Source of the DNA: Thalassovita autumnalis
GTDB taxonomy: Bacteria > Pseudomonadota > Alphaproteobacteria > Rhodobacterales > Rhodobacteraceae
Reading direction: 5' to 3'
Assembly (NCBI RefSeq): GCF_001458255.1
Contig: NZ_CYSB01000004.1
Location: 1-64,000 of the forward strand
Length of the DNA stretch: 64,000 nt
Below, piece by piece: positions 25,353 to 37,574 of the stretch. A model generated the notes under the pieces. The model searched no databases. It saw nothing but the letters and a program-made list of their open reading frames with translations, and was not told where the DNA came from. The position numbers and the translations under genes are program-made. Positions within the stretch are counted from its first letter, which is position 1. Each line of letters opens with the position of its first letter.

Positions 25353-26711
25353 TTAGATGTGCAACGCATGCCCCAGTGCGCGTAAACAGGCCTCTTGCAG
25401 GCCTTCGGACTGGGTCGGATGGGCGTGGATCGTCGATCCGATGTCTTCCAGACAGGCACCCATTTCGATGGCGAGCGAGAAGGCTGCGGAAAGTTCAGAG
25501 ACCCCGGCGCCAACTGCCTGCAGCCCCAGCACCGCATGATCGGCCTCACGGTAGACCACCCGGATGAAGCCATCTTCGCGTTCGCAGGTCATCGCGCGGC
25601 CATTGGCCATGAAGGGAAATTCGGACGCTTTGGTGCCCTCAACCTCGCCCGGCAGGGCGCCGCAGGTGACAATCTCAGGGTCGGTGAAGCAGACCGCCGG
25701 AATGGCGCGCTTGTCCCATTCCACGGCATGGCCAGCGATGTGCTCCGCCACCATTTCGCCCTGCGCCATCGCCCGGTGGGCCAGCATCGGCTCCCCGGTG
25801 ACATCGCCGATCGCATAGATCCCGCGCATGGAGGTCTGGCAGGTCTGATCGATCCGAATGAACGGCCCGTCCAGCGTCAGTGCCAGTTCCTCCACGCCGA
25901 TGCCCTGCGTCCGTGGACGGCGGCCGACGGTGACAAGCACTTTGTCGGCCTGAACAGCCCCCTGATCGGCGGTGAGTTGGCCCTCGGCAAAGCCTTCGGC
26001 CTTGGCCCCGGTCATCACGGTCACACCCAGCGCCGCCAGACGTTTGGCCACCGGCGCGGTCAGCGCCTTGTCATAGGTTGGCAGGATCCGATCCGCCGCC
26101 TCAACCACGGTGACCTTGGTGCCCAGTTTGGCAAAGGCCGTGCCCAGTTCCAGACCGATATAGCCGCCGCCCACAACGGCCAGTGTCTCCGGCACGCTGT
26201 CCAGTGACAGCGCCTCGGTCGAGGAGAGGATGTCGCCGCCAAACGGCAGGAAGGGTAGTTCAACCGGGGCCGAGCCTGAGGCGATCACCACATGTTCCGC
26301 GCGGATCTGTGTGACCTCATCGCCATTGCTGACGGCGACGGTTTTGCCATCAAGGAAGCGGGCCCGCCCCTGCACATACTGCGCGCCCGCGCGTTTCATC
26401 AGCCCGGCAACGCCGCCTGTCAGACGGGAGACGATGCCGTCTTTCCAGGCAACGGTTTCGGCCAGATCGATGCTGGCACCCGCGGTTTTGATGCCCAAGG
26501 GACCATCATTCGCATGGGTGATCTTGTGGAATTCATCCGCCGCATGGATCAGCGCCTTGGAGGGGATGCAACCGATGTTCAGGCAGGTGCCGCCCGGTGC
26601 GGCCTCATCCACCACAATCGTGTCAATACCCAGCTGGCCGGCACGGATCGCACAGACATAGCCGCCGGGACCCGCGCCAATGATCAGAAGTTTACATTTC
26701 TTATCCGCCAT
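25353..26711 (-). CDS. lpd: Dihydrolipoyl dehydrogenase (E3) of branched-chain 2-oxoacid dehydrogenase
   Basis: A 452-residue flavoprotein disulfide reductase that reoxidises dihydrolipoamide with NAD+. The FAD motif is [20 protein letters not shown], the redox-active disulfide is in [15 protein letters not shown], the NAD motif is [13 protein letters not shown], and the catalytic His region [13 protein letters not shown] is at the C-terminus. It is directly adjacent to the E2 gene (stop and start abut) and is the last gene of the operon. Confidence 0.92.
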   Translation of the reverse strand: MADKKCKLLIIGAGPGGYVCAIRAGQLGIDTIVVDEAAPGGTCLNIGCIPSKALIHAADEFHKITHANDGPLGIKTAGASIDLAETVAWKDGIVSRLTGGVAGLMKRAGAQYVQGRARFLDGKTVAVSNGDEVTQIRAEHVVIASGSAPVELPFLPFGGDILSSTEALSLDSVPETLAVVGGGYIGLELGTAFAKLGTKVTVVEAADRILPTYDKALTAPVAKRLAALGVTVMTGAKAEGFAEGQLTADQGAVQADKVLVTVGRRPRTQGIGVEELALTLDGPFIRIDQTCQTSMRGIYAIGDVTGEPMLAHRAMAQGEMVAEHIAGHAVEWDKRAIPAVCFTDPEIVTCGALPGEVEGTKASEFPFMANGRAMTCEREDGFIRVVYREADHAVLGLQAVGAGVSELSAAFSLAIEMGACLEDIGSTIHAHPTQSEGLQEACLRALGHALHI

Positions 26712-27983
26712 TTACCCCTCCACAAACAGCATCGCTGGGGTTTCCAGCAGGGTCTTGAGTTTCTGCACGAACACCGCCGCGTCCCAGCCATCGATCACCC
26801 GGTGATCAAAAGAGCAGGAGATATTCATCATCTTGCGCGGCTGAAATTGCTGCCCGTCCCAGACCGGGCGGATCTGCATTTTATTGACGCCGACAATGGC
26901 CACCTCGGGGTGGTTGATGATTGGCGTGGTTGCCAGCGCGCCAAGCGGACCCAGCGAGGTGATGGTGATCGTGCCCCCCTGCAATTCATCAATCTTGATG
27001 GTGCCATCACGGGCGGCATCGGCCAGCCGGCCAAGCTCGGTCGCATTGTCCCAGAGGCTGCCTGCCTCAGCGTGGCGGATCACCGGCACGTTCAACCCGT
27101 TGGGGGTTTGCGTGGCGATGCCCACATGCACCCCGCCGTGGCGATGGATCACACCGGCCTCATCATCATAACGCGCGTTCAGCTCTGGCTGTTCGCGCAC
27201 CGCTTCGACGATGGCGCGCATTAGGAACGGCAGGATGGTCAGCTTGGGGCGATCGCCCTTGTGTTTGGCGTTCAGCGCCGCGCGGAGGCTTTCAAGCGCC
27301 TCCATCTCGACCTCTTCGACGATGGTGATATGCGGGATCTGCCGTTTGGAGATCTGCATCTTCTCGGCGATTTTGCGGCGCATGCCGATGACGCGCACCT
27401 CTTCGATGCCGGTGTTGGCAGCGCGGGTCACGCCGCCCTGCTGGATGCCGCCAGAGGCGATCCAGCGGTCCAGATCCTCATGGCTGATCCGACCGGCAGG
27501 GCCGGACCCCGTCACCTGACGCAGATCGATGCCTTCGTCACGGGCGCGGCCACGCACCGAAGGCGACGCCAGCGGTTTGGTGCCCTGCGCGCGTGCCACG
27601 ATATGGGCTGCGGAGGGCGCAGGCGCCGGTGCGGGTTTGGGCGCAGGGGCGGCTGCGGGTTTTGGCACCTCCGGCTTGGGGGCCGGCGCGGCGGCGGGCG
27701 GTGTTGCGGCGTCTTCAGCGATGTCGCCTTCGTTGCCTTCGCCGTCCACTTCGATCCGGATCAACACGGCGCCAACGGCCATCAGCGTGCCAATCTCACC
27801 GCCCAGTTCGACCACTTTGCCCTCAACCGAGGACGGCACTTCCACAGCGGCCTTATCGGTCATGACAACCGCCAGGATGTCGTCTTCTTTAACGATATCG
27901 CCCGGCTTCACCTGCCATTCGGTCAATTCGGCCTCGGCAATGCCTTCACCGATATCGGGCAGTCTGATTGCGTGAATACCCAT
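26712..27983 (-). CDS. bkdB: Branched-chain 2-oxoacid dehydrogenase E2 (dihydrolipoamide acyltransferase)
   Basis: A 423-residue E2 with one N-terminal lipoyl domain (lipoylated lysine in MTDKAAVEVPS, near residue 44) and an Ala/Pro-rich linker at about 90-130. A peripheral subunit-binding domain follows (SPSVRGRARDEGIDLRQVTG), and then a catalytic domain whose active-site motif SFDHRVIDGWD is near the C-terminus. It transfers acyl groups from lipoamide to CoA in valine, leucine and isoleucine catabolism. It sits 3 bp after the E1 beta gene. Confidence 0.9.
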   Translation of the reverse strand: MGIHAIRLPDIGEGIAEAELTEWQVKPGDIVKEDDILAVVMTDKAAVEVPSSVEGKVVELGGEIGTLMAVGAVLIRIEVDGEGNEGDIAEDAATPPAAAPAPKPEVPKPAAAPAPKPAPAPAPSAAHIVARAQGTKPLASPSVRGRARDEGIDLRQVTGSGPAGRISHEDLDRWIASGGIQQGGVTRAANTGIEEVRVIGMRRKIAEKMQISKRQIPHITIVEEVEMEALESLRAALNAKHKGDRPKLTILPFLMRAIVEAVREQPELNARYDDEAGVIHRHGGVHVGIATQTPNGLNVPVIRHAEAGSLWDNATELGRLADAARDGTIKIDELQGGTITITSLGPLGALATTPIINHPEVAIVGVNKMQIRPVWDGQQFQPRKMMNISCSFDHRVIDGWDAAVFVQKLKTLLETPAMLFVEG

Positions 27984-27986
27984 GGC

Positions 27987-29000
27987 TTACCCCTCCATCA
28001 CTTTTTTCAAGGCTTCCCCAACACGGGCCGGACCGGGGAAATATTCCCATTCCTGCGCGTGCGGATAAGGTGTGTCCCATCCGGTCACGCGGATCATCGG
28101 CGCCTCGAGGTGGTAAAAACAGCTTTCCTGCACAAGGCTCATCAGCTCAGCACCAAAGCCCGAGGTGCGGGTTGCCTCATGCACGATGACGCAGCGGCCG
28201 GTTTTTTGAACGGAGGCCACAATCGTGTCCAGATCCAGCGGCATCAGGGTGCGCAGGTCGATCACCTCAGCGTCAACACCGGCCTCTTCTGCGGCGGCCT
28301 CGGCGACGTAAACCATTGTGCCGTAGGCCAAAACCGTCACATCCGCGCCTTCGCGGGTGATCTTGGCCTTGCCCAGGGGAATTGACACATCCCCATCTGG
28401 CACATCGCCCAGCGGGTGTTTCTTCCATGAGGTCAGGGGCCGGTCATGGTGGCCGTCAAACGGGCCATTGTATAGCCGTTTGGGTTCGAGGAAGATCACC
28501 GGATCGGGATCCGCAACCGCCGACAGGAACAGCCCCTTGGCATCGGCTGGGTTTGAGGGGATCACCACCTTTAGCCCTGACACATGGGTAAAGATCGCCT
28601 CGGGCGATTGGCTGTGGGTCTGCCCGCCAAAGATGCCGCCGCCGGTGGGCATGCGGATCACCAAGGGACAGGTGAAATCCCCGTTTGAGCGATGCCGCAG
28701 GCGCGCTGCCTCAGACACGATCTGGTCATAGGCGGGATAGACATAGTCGGCGAACTGAATTTCGATCACCGGTTTCAGCCCATAGGCCGCCATGCCAATG
28801 GCGGTGCCCACGATCCCGCTTTCGTTGATCGGGGCATCAAAGCAGCGTGCGCTGCCGTATTTTTCCTGAAGGCCAGCGGTGCAGCGGAACACGCCGCCGA
28901 AAAACCCGACGTCTTCGCCAAAGACCACCACTTTGTCATCCGCAGCCATCGCCACATCATGGGCGTCCCGGATGGCTTCGATCATTGTCATCTGTGCCAT
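27987..29000 (-). CDS. bkdA2: Branched-chain 2-oxoacid dehydrogenase E1 beta
   Basis: A 337-residue transketolase-like beta subunit with FGEDVGFFGGVFRCTAGLQ, NESGIVGTAIGMAAYGLKPV and a C-terminal transketolase_C domain (AEVIDLRTLMPLDLDTIVAS). It pairs with E1 alpha encoded 2 bp upstream to decarboxylate branched-chain 2-oxoacids with ThDP. Confidence 0.9.
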   Translation of the reverse strand: MAQMTMIEAIRDAHDVAMAADDKVVVFGEDVGFFGGVFRCTAGLQEKYGSARCFDAPINESGIVGTAIGMAAYGLKPVIEIQFADYVYPAYDQIVSEAARLRHRSNGDFTCPLVIRMPTGGGIFGGQTHSQSPEAIFTHVSGLKVVIPSNPADAKGLFLSAVADPDPVIFLEPKRLYNGPFDGHHDRPLTSWKKHPLGDVPDGDVSIPLGKAKITREGADVTVLAYGTMVYVAEAAAEEAGVDAEVIDLRTLMPLDLDTIVASVQKTGRCVIVHEATRTSGFGAELMSLVQESCFYHLEAPMIRVTGWDTPYPHAQEWEYFPGPARVGEALKKVMEG

Positions 29001-29002
29001 GG

Positions 29003-30400
<1,398 letters not shown>

Positions 30401-30437
30401 CTAAGTCAGCGTCAAATCACTAAGGATCTGCGGAAAC

Positions 30438-30902
30438 ATGGCCAAAATCACCCTAGATCATCTGGATCGAGAGATTTTGCGTGCACTGGAGGCTGACAGT
30501 CGGATTTCACTGGTTCAGCTGTCTGAACGCATTGGCCTCTCCGCCACCCCCTGCAAACGCCGTTTGGCGCGGCTACAGGACAGCGGGCTGATCGCCCACT
30601 ACGGTGTGACGCTCGATCGCAAGGTCGCGGGCCATGGCATCACCGCCTATGTCTCGGTCGAATTGGAGCGTACAGACGCCGCACAGATCGCCGATTTCCA
30701 ACGACAGGTCAGCCTGTTTGAAGAGGTGGTGACCGGCACGCTGATGACCGGAGCTCAGGATTTCCTGTTGGAAGTCGCCGTCGAAAGCCTTGAGGAATTT
30801 GACATGTTCCTGCAATCAAAACTGATGCGCATTCCCGGCCTGCGCAACGTAAAATCCCGGTTTGCCTTGCAAAAATTCATCAACCGCAACCGGTTGCCGT
30901 AA
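30438..30902 (+). CDS. bkdR: Lrp/AsnC family regulator, probable bkd activator
   Basis: A 154-residue Lrp-type regulator. The N-terminal helix-turn-helix is ISLVQLSERIGLSATPCKRRL, and the C-terminal AsnC/RAM ligand domain includes VTGTLMTGAQDFLLEVAV. It is divergent from bkdA1 with a 199-bp shared regulatory gap. In other bacteria the divergent Lrp homologue BkdR activates bkd expression in response to branched-chain amino acids, so the same role is inferred here. Confidence 0.82.
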   Translation: MAKITLDHLDREILRALEADSRISLVQLSERIGLSATPCKRRLARLQDSGLIAHYGVTLDRKVAGHGITAYVSVELERTDAAQIADFQRQVSLFEEVVTGTLMTGAQDFLLEVAVESLEEFDMFLQSKLMRIPGLRNVKSRFALQKFINRNRLP

Positions 30903-31081
30903 TTGCTCTCTGCCGGTGATGCTTTCAAAAGCTTCTCCATTATTGGGCTGGCAAACCCTCGGGGATTGCGCTCTAAATCGGTGCCCTTGCCAAAAACCGA
31001 CAGGGACGAAAATCGCGACAGTGATCCTGAAACAATCTTCCTTTTTGGTTGGAGGCTATTATCCTTGGCAAGGTCATGATT

Positions 31082-32221
31082 ATGAACCGACGTCATTTCC
31101 TCGCAAGTAGCGCTGGGCTAGCCCTGTCCGCCTGCGTGGCCGGCAGGTCCCCGACGGCAACGGGGGCTGGTGTCAGCAGCCTGCCATCAGACCTCAAACC
31201 AGTAGCCAACCCGGCATTTGCAAATTGGATCGCGAATTTCAGACCACGCGCGCGGGCCGCAGGCATTTCCGAAACTACCCTGCAGGTGGCTTTTGCAAAT
31301 GTTGGCTATCTGCCCGGGGTCATCACCCGGGACAGAACCCAGATCCAAACTCGGCGCACTTTGGAAGAATACCTGTCGATTGCCGCGTCAGATGACAGGC
31401 TGACAAAAGGCCGCGCCGCTTTGACGAAACATGCAAGTACACTTGCCGAGATTGAACGGAAATACGGTGTCAGCGCGCTGATCACTGCGGCGATTTGGGG
31501 CATGGAAAGTCAGTTTGGCGAAAAGCGTGGACAGATCCCGGTGATCTCCGCCACGGCGACGCTTGCCTTTGAAGGCCGCCGTGGCGCCTTTTATGAAACG
31601 CAGCTGATCGCCGCCTTGCGCATACTTGAGCGTGGCGACATCTCAGCGGCCAAACTGACCGGCAGCTGGGCCGGGGCGATGGGGCACACGCAGTTCATTC
31701 CCACCTCCTACCAATCTTTTGCTGTCGATTTCACCGGTGATGGCAGGCGCGATGTCTGGGGGCAGGATCCAAGCGACGCGCTGGCCTCCACCGCCAGCTA
31801 TCTGGCGCGCAACGGCTGGCAATCTGGATTGACTTGGGGGGCGGAAGTCGGGCCTGGCGCACCGGCAGGGCGCACTCTTCAGCCGCAACAGGGCGGCGTC
31901 AGCTTTGTGGTCACCCGCAATTTCAATGTGCTGAAGACCTATAACAATTCCGATTTCTACGCGCTCGGGGTGGGCCATCTCGCCGATCGCCTCGGCGGGG
32001 CGGGACCCCTGCGCGGAACCTTCCCGCCGGATGCCAATGGGTTGACCAAAGAGGATCGGCTGGCACTCCAACGTGGTTTGCAAGCCAAAGGGTACGACGT
32101 TGGTACGGTCGACGGCGTGATCGGCGCCAAAACCGAAGCCGCCATTCGGGATTTCCAAAGACGGCTAGGGCTGGCAATCACCGGCACCGCAAACCGCGAT
32201 CTGCTTGCCCGCCTGAGCTAA
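31082..32221 (+). CDS. Lytic murein transglycosylase (MltB type), lipoprotein
   Basis: A 379-residue cell-wall enzyme. It has a twin-arginine-like and lipoprotein-like N-terminus (NRRHFLASSAGLALSAC) and an SLT_2/MltB domain with the catalytic glutamate in IWGMESQFG. A C-terminal PG_binding_1 domain spans about the last 60 residues (LQRGLQAKGYDVGTVDGVIG). It cleaves peptidoglycan to form anhydromuropeptides. The ATG at 31082 is chosen because the signal sequence begins there, although an earlier in-frame start at 31049 is open. It is a single gene. Confidence 0.88.
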   Translation: MNRRHFLASSAGLALSACVAGRSPTATGAGVSSLPSDLKPVANPAFANWIANFRPRARAAGISETTLQVAFANVGYLPGVITRDRTQIQTRRTLEEYLSIAASDDRLTKGRAALTKHASTLAEIERKYGVSALITAAIWGMESQFGEKRGQIPVISATATLAFEGRRGAFYETQLIAALRILERGDISAAKLTGSWAGAMGHTQFIPTSYQSFAVDFTGDGRRDVWGQDPSDALASTASYLARNGWQSGLTWGAEVGPGAPAGRTLQPQQGGVSFVVTRNFNVLKTYNNSDFYALGVGHLADRLGGAGPLRGTFPPDANGLTKEDRLALQRGLQAKGYDVGTVDGVIGAKTEAAIRDFQRRLGLAITGTANRDLLARLS

Positions 32222-32238
32222 ACAAGCCTCATCCCAGC

Positions 32239-33135
32239 TCACACCTTTGATTGGCGCAACGCTGTGGTCAGGGCGTCCCATTGGCGGCGGCGGATGGCGC
32301 GTTTGGAGGCGAGGAGCCAATAGGTTTCGCCATGTGGCAGCACCTCAGACCCCAGTTGCACCAGCCGCCCTGCCCGCAGATCTGCGGCGCAGAGCGGCAG
32401 TGAGGCCAGCGCGACGCCGAGGCCGGATTTTGCCGCCTCAAGCGTGGCATGAAACGTGTCAAAGCGCAGTGCCTCGGCACCGGGGGAGGCGGGCAATCCA
32501 AAGGCGCGGGTAAAGGCGTGCCAGTCCGGCCGCGGGCCGGTGCAGGCGATCCGTGGCAGGGCGGTCCAGTCGCCCAGTTGCTTCACCGGCCCTTGCCCTG
32601 CCCCCTGCGCTAGCAGTTGCGGTGCGGCAACCGGCGCCAGCACCTCATCATAAAGCGGCATTTGATAGTGATGCGGCCAGTTCCCAGTGCCATAGCGGAT
32701 CTGGATCACCTCATCCAATGTCGCACTCTGGCCGCCAAGCACATAGGATTGCACGGAAATTGATGCCCCCGTGACGCGCTCAACCTCAGACAGGCGGGGG
32801 ATCAGCCACAGCGCAATCACCGACTGGCTGGCGGAAAAGGTCAGATGGGTGCGGTCGCGCGCAAACAGCATCTCCGAGCTTTCGCTCAACTCCTGCAGCG
32901 CCGCCTGCACATGGGGCAGCCAGGCCTCGCCTTCAACGCTCAGCGTAATGGTGCGCGCCTGCCGCAGGAACAGCTGTGCGCCCAGATGCGCCTCCAGTTG
33001 GCTGATGCGTTGGCTGATCGCGGGCTGGGTCAACCCGGTTTCGCGGGCAGCGGCGGTAAAACTGCCCAGCCGTGCGGCCGCCTCAAAGGCGCGGATCCAT
33101 TCCAGTTGCGGCAGTTGAAAGCTAGGCTCTTGCAT
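32239..33135 (-). CDS. LysR family regulator, divergent from tmpA
   Basis: A 298-residue LysR regulator of the GcvA-like class. The N-terminal helix-turn-helix is SFTAAARETGLTQPAISQRI, and a periplasmic-binding-like effector domain follows. It diverges from tmpA over 102 bp. The tmpA promoter has a perfect -10 but no good -35, which fits LysR-dependent activation. The inducer is likely the trimethylated phosphonate or a product such as glycine betaine, which is inference. Confidence 0.85.
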   Translation of the reverse strand: MQEPSFQLPQLEWIRAFEAAARLGSFTAAARETGLTQPAISQRISQLEAHLGAQLFLRQARTITLSVEGEAWLPHVQAALQELSESSEMLFARDRTHLTFSASQSVIALWLIPRLSEVERVTGASISVQSYVLGGQSATLDEVIQIRYGTGNWPHHYQMPLYDEVLAPVAAPQLLAQGAGQGPVKQLGDWTALPRIACTGPRPDWHAFTRAFGLPASPGAEALRFDTFHATLEAAKSGLGVALASLPLCAADLRAGRLVQLGSEVLPHGETYWLLASKRAIRRRQWDALTTALRQSKV

Positions 33136-33177
33136 AAATCAAACCGATACTCAGAGGGCTTTTTTCTGATTTGAGTT

Positions 33178-33183
33178 TATAAT
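33178..33183 (+). promoter_or_regulatory. -10 element of the tmpA promoter
   Basis: A perfect TATAAT lies 55 bp upstream of the tmpA start. The matching -35 position (about 33155-33160) is a poor AGGGCT, and partial dyad sequence (AAATCAAAC ... GATTTGAG) overlaps it, as expected for an activator-dependent LysR promoter. Confidence 0.5.
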
Positions 33184-33213
33184 GGGAATGGCTGACAAGG
33201 AAGCCACAGATGA

Positions 33214-34963
<1,750 letters not shown>

Positions 34964-34967
<4 letters not shown>

Positions 34968-35632
34968 GCGCGCCTGAGTATATGTTTGAGGCCAGCAGCA
35001 AACCGTCGCTGCCCTGGCATGAGGTGCCGCTGATCCGCGCCACCAACGACAGCCTCAAGGGTTATGGCCAGCTGGTCGAAGACCCTTCCACCTTTGACAT
35101 TGAAATCACCCGTTGGCCGCAGCAGGGCTGGCGGCCAATTGATGAGGGCACCGGCGATGAAGGCGGCTATGTCGAGGGCACGTTCAAATGCGACTGGCGC
35201 GGGGATGTGCTTTATGGCGAAAACGAAGCGGTGAAAGGCAACTATGTGCTGGGCTGGTCCAACAATCCGCAAAAAGCCCGCACCGACAGTCAGACCGCCC
35301 CGCGGGATCAGGTGCTGTTGTGGCATATGAACTACCACCCCGATGGCGGGCAGCTGTTCTTTCCGCTGGACCGCAAACCCTTCATCGTGCCCGCCGCCCT
35401 GCCCGGTGACAATCTGGGCCCGGAAAAGGTTGTGGCCTTCTGGAGCGATGGCAGCGTCGGAATCTATATCCATGCCGGCATCTGGCACGAAGGTGTCTTC
35501 CCGGTCGAGGACAGCCAGCGGTTTCTGGACCGTCAGGGCGCGGTACATGCCCGTGTCAGCGCCGATATCGGCAAGGAATTCGGCGTCTACCTCAGCTGCC
35601 CGTTGACCGCTGACAAGGTGAAGGATCTCTGA
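34964..35632 (+). CDS. Ureidoglycolate lyase (AllA)-like cupin protein
   Basis: A 222-residue cupin-type protein resembling the ureidoglycolate hydrolase/lyase family. Similar segments are LLWHMNYHPDGGQLFFPLDR, KPFIVPAALPGDN and VGIYIHAGIWHEGVFPVE, with conserved histidines. It is longer than E. coli AllA (about 160). It starts within an ATGA overlap with tmpB and ends 3 bp before the next gene, so it is an integral part of the tmp operon. No purine catabolic genes are nearby, so ureidoglycolate is unlikely to be the substrate. The true reaction is unknown. Confidence 0.7.
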
Positions 35633-35635
35633 GCG

Positions 35636-36463
35636 ATGACCAAAACCTGTCTGATCATCGTCGATGGGCTACGCGATGACACCGCGCGCAAGTGTTGCAA
35701 CTGGCTCATGGGCTCGGTGGCCCAAGGCGATGCCCGCCTCTGGACCATGCAGGCCTGCCTGCCCACCATCTCGGCCCCGCTTTATGAAACGATCCACACC
35801 GGGTTGGCCCCGGCAGATCATGGGCTGATGGACAACGAAGGCCTGCGCCCCTGCCCCCACCCCAATGTGTTCAGCACCTTGCAGGGCGCTGGCAAAACCA
35901 GTGGCGTAGTGGGCCATAGCTATTTCCACAGCCTGTTCGCCGGATCCACCTTTGACCCGTTTGACCATGTGGAGGTAGACGATCCGCACAGCCCGATCAC
36001 CCATGGCCGCTACTACAGCATGGATGGCTATGACGCCGACAATGCGGTGCAACCGGCGGAGGTGGACCTTTGCGGCCAGCTCTGGGGCATCGCCAAACGG
36101 CATGCGCCGGACTACCTGCTGCTGCATTCCTCCAGCTGTGACACGCTGGGGCACACCCACACCGGGTTGGGGGCGGCCTATGAACGGCAGGCCGGCAAGG
36201 TCGACAAGGCCCTGGCCCAGCTGATCCCGCGCCTGCGGGAGGCCGGTTATCAGGTGCTGATCACCGCCGATCACGGCATGGATGAACACGGCGATCACGG
36301 CGGCGATGCGCCGTCTTTGGTCAACGTGCCCTTCTTTGCCTTCGACACGGCCATCACCGCACCAGAGGGGCAGGTTCTGGATCAACGCGCCCTTGCGCCA
36401 ACGATCCTGTCTTTTTTAGGGGTTGCCGCGCCGGATACCATGAAGGCCGCGCCCTTGGCCTAG
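35636..36463 (+). CDS. Alkaline-phosphatase-superfamily phosphodiesterase/hydrolase
   Basis: A 275-residue member of the type I phosphodiesterase/nucleotide pyrophosphatase group, related to phosphonoacetate hydrolase. Predicted metal and nucleophile residues are D10 (LIIVDGLRDD), Thr44 (CLPTISAPL), CDTLGHTHTG and ITADHGMDEHGDHGGD. No signal peptide is seen, so it is probably cytosolic. As the last tmp operon gene it might release the trimethylated phosphonate from a diester or conjugate before TmpA acts. That role is inference. Confidence 0.75.
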   Translation: MTKTCLIIVDGLRDDTARKCCNWLMGSVAQGDARLWTMQACLPTISAPLYETIHTGLAPADHGLMDNEGLRPCPHPNVFSTLQGAGKTSGVVGHSYFHSLFAGSTFDPFDHVEVDDPHSPITHGRYYSMDGYDADNAVQPAEVDLCGQLWGIAKRHAPDYLLLHSSSCDTLGHTHTGLGAAYERQAGKVDKALAQLIPRLREAGYQVLITADHGMDEHGDHGGDAPSLVNVPFFAFDTAITAPEGQVLDQRALAPTILSFLGVAAPDTMKAAPLA

Positions 36464-36828
36464 GTTCAGGGCCCATTCATGGTCCCGCAGCGGCGTCAAA
36501 AACGCAAAATATCAAGGGTTTGAGGTGCGCCGAAAATAGTGGTTCTATTTTCAAGCGCCTCACGCCATTGAGATGCAGCGGTTTTGGCGTCTTCGATTTG
36601 GCGGATTTTCGAACGAAGGCGCACCGCATTGCCTTGAAATAATTCACTATTCCTGCGACCACCGCCGTTGTCTAATTTCAGGGTCATTTCGAAAATCCGC
36701 CACACCGGTGCTGGAACATGAATGGGTCCTGAGCCTATCCCAGACCGCGCCCCATTCGGCAACGCATGGGGCGCAGAAAAATATACGCTTTTCATTGAAT
36801 ACCTTCTGAAAAACGATATTTTAGCAGC
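36464..36828. repeat. Intergenic region with long-range 14-bp inverted repeat
   Basis: GGCGGATTTTCGAA (36600-36613) and TTCGAAAATCCGCC (36688-36701) are exact reverse complements separated by 74 bp. They lie upstream of the GntR regulator at 36829. The region also holds a minus-strand open frame of about 120 codons that has no recognisable domain and is not called. The repeats may be paired regulator sites or remnants of a mobile element. Confidence 0.6.
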
Positions 36829-37509
36829 ATGGACAAATCCACGCTCGCCCCGACCCAACCCGCCGAAACGGCCAATACCTCAGCCACGCAGCTCGCCTAT
36901 CAGGCGTTGCGGCGCATGATTGTGGTGGGGGAGTTGCCGCCGGGCGAAAAACTCAAGATCGAACGGCTGCGGCAGGTGCTGGATACCGGTGCCTCCCCCG
37001 TGCGCGAAGCGCTGAGCCTGCTGACCTCAGATCAGCTGGTGGAACGGATTGACCAGCGGGGCTTTCGCACCGCCGCCGTCAGCAAAGCCAACTTTGAGGA
37101 AATCCTGCGCCTGCGCTGCTACCTGGAAGAAATGGCGCTGCGCCAATCCATTGCCGCCGCCGATGAGGCCTGGGAAGGACGCGCCGTTCTGGCCCATCAC
37201 CGGATGGTGCGACAGCCGCGCGAAGATGTTGAGGTGTTTGAACAGCGGCACAAGGATTTCCACATGGCCCTGCTGGAGGCCTGCGGATCCCCCATTTTGC
37301 TGAAGTTCTGCACCCAGCTTTATGATCTGAACATCCGCTACCGCTATCTGGCGGAACAGGCCAGCGGCTACAAAAAGCGCGACATTGGCAAAGAACACGC
37401 GGAAATCCTTGAGGCGGCCATCAACCGCGATGCGGATCTGGCGGTGGAGCGTCTGCTGCATCACTACCGCCAGACCGGTGCTTATCTGACGGCCCAGTTC
37501 CCCGAATAG
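36829..37509 (+). CDS. GntR family (FadR/FCD) regulator
   Basis: A 226-residue GntR-type repressor. The N-terminal winged helix includes ALRRMIVVGELPPGEKLKIE and TGASPVREALSLLTSDQLVE, and the C-terminal FCD domain has metal-binding-type histidines (HRMVRQPRED, HKDFHMALLEA, HYRQTGAYL). It converges on the hydroxyquinol dioxygenase gene, so it probably regulates that catabolic locus, although tmp genes upstream are also possible. The inverted repeat at 36600-36701 is a candidate binding region. Confidence 0.85.
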   Translation: MDKSTLAPTQPAETANTSATQLAYQALRRMIVVGELPPGEKLKIERLRQVLDTGASPVREALSLLTSDQLVERIDQRGFRTAAVSKANFEEILRLRCYLEEMALRQSIAAADEAWEGRAVLAHHRMVRQPREDVEVFEQRHKDFHMALLEACGSPILLKFCTQLYDLNIRYRYLAEQASGYKKRDIGKEHAEILEAAINRDADLAVERLLHHYRQTGAYLTAQFPE

Positions 37510-37574
37510 GGCCACTCCCCCATGAGATCGGAAAACTGGGCCAGGGATCTGGCCCAGGCCACCTGTGCGGCGGC

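Noticed and set aside
36496-36858. Minus-strand open frame of 120 codons between the tmp operon and GntR
   Set aside because: It has no domain similarity and overlaps the inverted repeat and the GntR start. It could be a relic but cannot be supported.
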